Below the pieces are notes generated by a model that was not told the origin of the DNA, did not search any database, and worked only from the letters and a program-made list of their open reading frames with translations. 24,682 nt of DNA from a virus: positions 1 through 24,682 of the IMG/VR virus record IMGVR_UViG_3300032282_000397; one strand, 5' to 3'. This document shows, in pieces, positions 20,253-24,682 of the stretch. Made by a program: the position numbers and the translations under genes. Numbering within the stretch: the first letter of the stretch is position 1; each line of letters starts with the position of its first letter.

Positions 20253-22139
20253 ATGGCTGATGGTTTTGTTCCACCACAAGAGGTGCGGAATAATGCGAAA
20301 CGCGGTTTAGAACTTCGGGAAAAACATGGTCGCGGTGGAACTGCGGTCGGCGTAGCGAGAGCGCGAGATTTATCTAATGGTAAGGCGATACCATTAGACA
20401 CCATCAACAGAATGATTTCATATTTTGCTCGACATGAAGTTGACAAAAAAGGAGAGGGATGGGGTGTCGATAGTGCTGGCTATATTGCTTGGTTATTATG
20501 GGGCGGCGACGCTGGCAAGTCATGGGCTAATAAAATTAAACGAGAACAAGAAAACAAGGAGAAGTCCATCATGGGTAATTTGACCACAGCTTATTTCGAG
20601 ATAACCAAATCGGACAGGCAACCTGATGGAACACTCATGGTTTATGGTAAGGCGACCGACGATTCATTAGACATCGACCAGCAAATTTGTGACCCTGTAT
20701 GGCTAGATCGCGCAATGCCGGACTGGTTTAAATCAGGCGGCAATATTCGCGAACAACATTCTGCTATTGCGGCAGGTGTCGCTAAAGAATACGAGAAGAA
20801 GCAAGACGGACACTACATTCACGCGCTCGTCGTTGACCCAGTATCTGTTAAAAAAGTAGATACAGGCGTTCTCAAAGGTTTTTCAATCGGTATCAAATCT
20901 CCACGCGTTGTGCGTGACCAGAAGGCAGCGAATGGTCGCATTATTGACGGACAAATTGTTGAGGTATCTCTAGTTGATAGACCAGCCAATCCAAACTGTC
21001 AGTTAGTCTTAGCGAAGTCCGTAGATGGAGAATCAGATATGTGGAAAGTAGAAGAATTGGTTGAGCCGAAAAGCGCAACCGCTTTGATAACAACTGCGAA
21101 ATCTATTGCAGGCGATATCAACAAGTTCGACCAGAATCTCTATGATGCGGCTCGCCAAGCATTGGCACAACTCATCGTTGTTGAAGCTAATGAGATGACA
21201 GAAGGACACAACGAAGAACAATCAATCGCACATCTCCTTTCCGCAGTTCATCACCTTTTTGCTTGGTATGCAGGTGAAGAAGCAGAAGGCGAAGTCACAG
21301 AAGCCGGAGAGGACATCGAAATGGCGGCTAAGAAAGAACCAGAACCAGACGAGATGAAAGATTCTCATATTAAATCAACAGTCGGTTGCGACTGTGCAGG
21401 TTGCGAAAAATGCGCCGCCGCAGGTGGTTGCTCGGACAAGATGTGCAAAATGCACGACGGAAAATCTATGATGAAGACTGCTGAAGAAGCAGATACAGAG
21501 AAGTCCGCTGATGTCCACAAGTGTCTTGAATGCGGTTGCGGAACTCCTGCGACAACACATGGATTAGAAACTATCCGTGTAGCAGGTGGCACAGCAGGAG
21601 CGGAATACAGCCATGTATCGACCGCCACAATGATTACGCCTGACCAAGTTGCTGGTGTTGCTTTCAACGCAACAGTTACAGATTCACAGGCTCTTATTAA
21701 CGCACAGTTAGGTAGCAAGTCAGCAGAAGGCGAAGAAGTACCTGCTGAAGCAACCGAAGAAGCTTCTGAAGAAGAAGCACCTAAAGTTTCTGATGAGGAA
21801 TTGTCAGAGAAAATCGAAGCCATCGTAGAGAAAGCAGTAAAAAGCGCAACGGAGAGTCTCAAATCTGAGATAGCCAATCTTAATTCCGCAAAAGAGGCGG
21901 CAGTCAAGAAGGCTGTGGGATTAGAAACTGAGTTGACAACTGCCAAGTCACTTGCGGTTGGCGGTGGTCCTAAGAGAACCATCAAGCCAGTAGATTACGC
22001 GTCAAATGATTTATTGGTAAAAGCCGCAACATACAAGGCTAAAGCAGACGCATCAACCGACCCAGACTTGACTAAGGGATACAAGATTTTGGCAGAAAAG
22101 TATTTTGCCGAAGCCGCTGCCCTTACAGAGTCAAACTAA
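20253..22139 (+). CDS. Prohead protease-scaffold fusion with extra N-terminal domain
   Basis: A 628-residue multi-domain protein. Residues 1-100 form a separate domain (AKRGLELREKHGRGG, then GVARARDLSNGKAI and GYIAWLLWGGDAG) often seen fused to phage head maturation proteases. Residues 113-255 are an HK97/XkdF-type protease with H169 (REQHS) and S211 (GFSIGIK), ending EVSLVDRPANPNC. A Cys-rich insert follows (about 378-400, CDCAGCEKC, and 423-430, CLECGCG). The final third is acidic and coiled-coil-like, as in a scaffold. The protease would cleave scaffold and capsid during maturation. Shine-Dalgarno AAGGAG precedes ATG 20253. A second strong site for an internal start is listed separately. 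Confidence 0.85.
   Translation: MADGFVPPQEVRNNAKRGLELREKHGRGGTAVGVARARDLSNGKAIPLDTINRMISYFARHEVDKKGEGWGVDSAGYIAWLLWGGDAGKSWANKIKREQENKEKSIMGNLTTAYFEITKSDRQPDGTLMVYGKATDDSLDIDQQICDPVWLDRAMPDWFKSGGNIREQHSAIAAGVAKEYEKKQDGHYIHALVVDPVSVKKVDTGVLKGFSIGIKSPRVVRDQKAANGRIIDGQIVEVSLVDRPANPNCQLVLAKSVDGESDMWKVEELVEPKSATALITTAKSIAGDINKFDQNLYDAARQALAQLIVVEANEMTEGHNEEQSIAHLLSAVHHLFAWYAGEEAEGEVTEAGEDIEMAAKKEPEPDEMKDSHIKSTVGCDCAGCEKCAAAGGCSDKMCKMHDGKSMMKTAEEADTEKSADVHKCLECGCGTPATTHGLETIRVAGGTAGAEYSHVSTATMITPDQVAGVAFNATVTDSQALINAQLGSKSAEGEEVPAEATEEASEEEAPKVSDEELSEKIEAIVEKAVKSATESLKSEIANLNSAKEAAVKKAVGLETELTTAKSLAVGGGPKRTIKPVDYASNDLLVKAATYKAKADASTDPDLTKGYKILAEKYFAEAAALTESN
20556..20573 (+). promoter_or_regulatory. 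Internal ribosome binding site and in-frame ATG in the protease gene
   Basis: AAGGAG (20556-20561) lies nine bases before an in-frame ATG (20571-20573). Starting there would give a 522-residue protein without the N-terminal domain, beginning at the protease. Placement exactly at the domain border suggests functional use. It could also be a relic of a gene fusion. Confidence 0.5.
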
Positions 22140-22157
22140 CCGAAAGGAAATACCCAC

Positions 22158-23819
22158 ATGGCCGAAATGCCACGCGCTAAAGACCTGTTCGGCGATGCAA
22201 CTCCTATTGAAGCAGCACAGAAGATGGAAGAATATACCGACTTGCTCGGTAAGGCTCTATCTAGCGCTTCTTCAGTTCCGGGACAAGCACCTGCCGCAGA
22301 CCCAATCTCTGCAATGGAATCACTTGCTTCAAGCAAGTCTTTGACTCCAGATGCACTTGCTGGATTAAACAACGCACTCGCTTCACAGCGTGTTGCAATG
22401 CAGGACATCCAGAAGGAAATCACACTCACAGTTCCTCTTTCAACATCATTCGCGGCGTTCGACTTGGAAGCACCTTCCAAGCTTCTAACACCACGCCCAA
22501 CACCATTGCGTAACCGCATTCCTCGTAAGAAGGGTGTCGGTACATCACACCGCGTAAAGCGTATCCTCGGATACACAGGTACAGGTACTGGTGGAGTTGG
22601 ACAGACTTGGCCGGGAATTACTGAAAGCACAACAACTGCTTTTGGTTCAATTTCTTACCAACGCGGTCCACAGATTACATATGCTGCTGATGACCTAGTC
22701 TTGCCTTACAACTCATACTCACTATCTGATGCAGTTTCATTCGATGCAAACTTCTCAGGTATGGGTTACCAAGACCTTCGTCAGTTATCTTCAACTTCGA
22801 CACTTTATGCAACAATGTTGATGGAAGAACGCATGATGCTTATGGCTCGCGGAACTGCTTCTGGTTATTCAGGCGCACTTGCACAGCCAGTTATCGCATC
22901 AGCAACTGCTGGCGCAAAGGTATCAACAGAAACAAACCTCGCTAACGGACAGTACATTATTTTCGTAACTGCTAACGCAGGTATCGCATCTACTGGTTTC
23001 GGTGAATCAATCGTTTCTGCTCAGGCTGCTGAAACAACTTCAGGCGGACAAATCATTACAGTTACACTTTCAGCACCAGTAGTTGGCGCTCTTGGTTACA
23101 ACCTTTATGTTAAGTCAGGCGCTCAGGCAACAGCAACATATCAGGGTACATTCCAAGGTCTATCTGCTCGTCTTGTTGGAGCAACTTCTGTCAGCACACC
23201 TAACACAATCGTTTATTCGACAACAGGTGCTCTTGTAACTCGCGCAGCAGCAGATACTTCTGCTTACGCAACAGGTTACGATGGAATTCTCCCAACACTT
23301 CTCGGTCCAAACACAGGTTACAACAACGCTATTAACGGCGCGTTTTCAACCTCAAACCCAGGAGTCGAGTTCCAGACTGTATTCGCTAATCTCTACAACA
23401 GCGTAAAGGCTGACCCAGATGAGGTTCTCCTCAATGGCGCAGACCGCAAGCAGTTGTCAGATGCAATCAAGTCAGGTTCAACTGCGAACTACCGCTTGAT
23501 GATTGATAATCCGGGAACAGACGGAGTCACATACGGTTCTGTTGTTACAGGACTACAGAACGAAGTTACAGGAAAGGCAGTTAATCTAACTGTTCATCCT
23601 TGGCTTCCACAGGGTGTAGCACCAGTTATGTCTTACACTCTCCCAATTCCAGACACTGAGGTATCAGATGTATGGGCGAACTTCTTGGTACAGGATTACA
23701 TGGGCATTCAATGGCCAGTAACTCAGTTCCAGTATGAGTTCTCAACATACTTCCGTGGAACATTCTTCTGCACAGCCCCAGCATGGAACGGAATCGTTTC
23801 AAACATTTACAACGCATAA
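22158..23819 (+). CDS. Major capsid protein with Ig/FnIII-like insertion
   Basis: A 553-residue HK97-fold capsid protein. The N-terminal ~110 residues are a scaffold-like delta region likely removed by the protease. The fold then shows PLRNRIPRKKGVGTSHRVK, a P-loop-like basic region, VQTWPGI and YAADDLVLPY. Residues ~257-338 (ANGQYIIFVTANAG, ESIVSAQAAE, ALGYNLYVKSGAQA) look like an inserted Ig or fibronectin III domain, which would project from the capsid. The C-terminal part has VLLNGADRKQLSDAI and the final strands FQYEFSTYFRG. ATG 22158 follows GAAAGGAAA. Codon use is more biased than in neighbours (C-ending and A-ending, few rare codons), as expected of a highly expressed gene. Confidence 0.88.
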   Translation: MAEMPRAKDLFGDATPIEAAQKMEEYTDLLGKALSSASSVPGQAPAADPISAMESLASSKSLTPDALAGLNNALASQRVAMQDIQKEITLTVPLSTSFAAFDLEAPSKLLTPRPTPLRNRIPRKKGVGTSHRVKRILGYTGTGTGGVGQTWPGITESTTTAFGSISYQRGPQITYAADDLVLPYNSYSLSDAVSFDANFSGMGYQDLRQLSSTSTLYATMLMEERMMLMARGTASGYSGALAQPVIASATAGAKVSTETNLANGQYIIFVTANAGIASTGFGESIVSAQAAETTSGGQIITVTLSAPVVGALGYNLYVKSGAQATATYQGTFQGLSARLVGATSVSTPNTIVYSTTGALVTRAAADTSAYATGYDGILPTLLGPNTGYNNAINGAFSTSNPGVEFQTVFANLYNSVKADPDEVLLNGADRKQLSDAIKSGSTANYRLMIDNPGTDGVTYGSVVTGLQNEVTGKAVNLTVHPWLPQGVAPVMSYTLPIPDTEVSDVWANFLVQDYMGIQWPVTQFQYEFSTYFRGTFFCTAPAWNGIVSNIYNA

Positions 23820-23832
23820 AAGGCATGAGGAC

Positions 23833-23860
23833 GGGGGAGAGTCAGCAACGGCTCTCCCCC
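23833..23860 (+). terminator. GC-rich hairpin after the capsid gene
   Basis: GGGGGAGAG (23833-23841) pairs with CTCTCCCCC (23852-23860); two more pairs (one a G-T wobble) close a 6-base loop. It follows the capsid stop by 13 bases. No T-run follows, so it may attenuate or stabilise the abundant capsid mRNA rather than end transcription. Confidence 0.55.
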
Positions 23861-23881
23861 TACTTGTAGGAAGGGAAATAA

Positions 23882-24157
23882 ATGCCAAGAATTGTGGCGC
23901 CAGATAAAGGCGTGAAAGAAACTGTTGTCGGCGGTAAGACTTATAGCGTTGACAAAAAAGGTATTTACAATGTTGAAAGTCCTAGCGCAATCAGGGCTAT
24001 GAAGGCGGAAGGTTTTTTCGAAGCTTCTTTAAATCCATATTCAAGTGGTGACCGCGCGAGAGGATTTACTTGCGTAGAATGTGGCTTTGATGGTTGGTTT
24101 CGCAAATGTGGGCGTTGCGGACACGAATCTAACGCGATACAAACAGACGGAGATTAA
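23882..24157 (+). CDS. Zinc-ribbon structural-region protein
   Basis: Ninety-one residues. The N-terminal half (APDKGVKETVVGGKTYSVD, then VESPSAIRAMKAEGFFEAS) looks like the small beta-alpha protein often found just after the capsid gene. The C-terminal half has four cysteines, C64-x2-C67 (CVEC) and C76-x2-C79 (CGRC), forming a zinc ribbon. GGAAGGGAAA lies upstream of ATG 23882. The stop is directly followed by the next ATG (24158). A decoration or head-completion role is inferred from position. Confidence 0.65.
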   Translation: MPRIVAPDKGVKETVVGGKTYSVDKKGIYNVESPSAIRAMKAEGFFEASLNPYSSGDRARGFTCVECGFDGWFRKCGRCGHESNAIQTDGD

Positions 24158-24682
24158 ATGGCAATCGGCGTAAGTGTAAACACCTTTAACGAACAGCCAT
24201 ATATCACTATCGCTGAATTCAAACAAGCACCTACCGCAATAGACATTGACAATCTTGTTGTTGGTGGCAATCTAGCGGCACAAAATGCTGAATTAGAAAA
24301 CGCTATTTTCCGCGCATCTTCTTACATGGATGAATACTTTAACCAAAATTTATGCGCAAACACCGAGACTGAAACTCAACGCGTGCGCGTGAGTAACATG
24401 GGTTATCTCGCTGTTCACCCAACTAACGACCCACTTATTGCTGTGCGTGAATTTCTCTACGGCACAGACCCAAACAATCTTTATGCGCTCAACGACCCGA
24501 CTACTATTTGGTTTGAAGACCAACAATTTCTTGTTCCAGTAGCGCCTTTGAGCGCCACACAATACTCATCGCAAGGTCCATTAGGATTCTATGGGTTTCC
24601 ACCTAGCGGACGCGCTTGGGTTTATTGCCAATACACATACGACGCTGGTTTCGTAAATAATCGAATTGCCACAGCGGTCGCA
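24158..24682 (+). CDS. Head-tail connector-like protein, 3' truncated
   Basis: An open frame of 175 codons from ATG 24158 to the right edge with no stop. Features: YITIAEFKQAPTAIDID near the start, AELENAIFRASSYMDEYFNQ (a helix), then beta-rich segments and YCQYTYDAGFVNN near the end. Helix-then-beta architecture and 'A...AS..ID' like wording match phage head-tail adaptor (gp6-like) proteins, which bind beneath the portal. Position two genes after the capsid supports this. The C-terminus is missing. Confidence 0.6.
   Translation, partial: MAIGVSVNTFNEQPYITIAEFKQAPTAIDIDNLVVGGNLAAQNAELENAIFRASSYMDEYFNQNLCANTETETQRVRVSNMGYLAVHPTNDPLIAVREFLYGTDPNNLYALNDPTTIWFEDQQFLVPVAPLSATQYSSQGPLGFYGFPPSGRAWVYCQYTYDAGFVNNRIATAVA

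Larger units (their letters stand above)
337..24026. repeat. Dispersed AAGCTT palindrome, 31 copies
   Basis: AAGCTT starts at 337, 857, 1543, 1839, 2298, 2794, 3469, 4582, 4796, 5202, 5613, 5934, 6457, 7292, 8635, 9417, 10101, 10873, 11319, 12933, 14331, 15606, 16140, 16987, 17929, 18424, 19658, 20099, 21770, 22489 and 24021 (counted by eye). About 6 are expected. Copies occur in all codon frames and on genes of both strands. About 11 are the 8-mer CAAGCTTG. Function unknown. Confidence 0.6.

Overview
The window is a 24.7 kb stretch of a tailed double-stranded DNA phage (HK97-type head, class Caudoviricetes) that almost certainly infects an actinobacterium. The host inference rests on a WhiB-like [4Fe-4S] regulator, a gene content typical of actinophages (Cas4-like nuclease, RusA, secreted SLT-type lysin) and a moderate GC content of roughly 45%. 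That GC content fits freshwater actinobacteria better than high-GC Streptomyces or Mycobacterium. The host genus is inference. No integrase, repressor, tRNA or CRISPR array was seen, so nothing shown here indicates a temperate lifestyle.

Layout. Positions 2-3609: early genes in one tightly overlapping rightward operon, holding a 5'-truncated winged-helix protein, small unknown proteins, a Cas4/RecB-like exonuclease, WhiB, a replication protein and RusA. Positions 3687-5213: seven very small genes, several Cys-rich and probably zinc-binding. Positions 5214-5399: a structured non-coding gap with a 14-bp perfect hairpin. Positions 5400-6980: a tiny zinc ribbon, a secreted lytic transglycosylase, an HNH nuclease, SSB and small DNA-binding proteins. 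Positions 7001-9903: a four-gene operon of ParB-like protein, TET/JBP-like 2OG-Fe(II) dioxygenase, GT-B-like glycosyltransferase and HAD phosphatase, best explained as a DNA base hypermodification cassette. Positions 9918-11649: small and large terminase. Positions 11657-15249: a fibre-type protein and a 1082-residue collagen-like fibre. Positions 15246-17458: a leftward three-gene cassette (FkbM methyltransferase, TPR-like protein, GH130-like beta-propeller) inserted in the late region. Positions 17537-24682: portal, MuF-like protein, prohead protease/scaffold fusion, major capsid protein, zinc-ribbon protein and a truncated head-tail connector.

How it fits together. The early genes replicate and recombine the DNA. 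The modification cassette probably oxidises and then glycosylates a methylated base (5-methylcytosine or thymine) before packaging. The terminase packages into the capsid made by the right-hand genes. The collagen-like fibre and the leftward glycan-type cassette may act together at the virion or host surface.

The two most unusual signals are this modification cassette and a genome-wide palindrome pattern. By eye GATC occurs once in 24.7 kb, while the hexamer AAGCTT occurs 31 times (about 6 expected) and accounts for about 31 of 37 AGCT tetramers.
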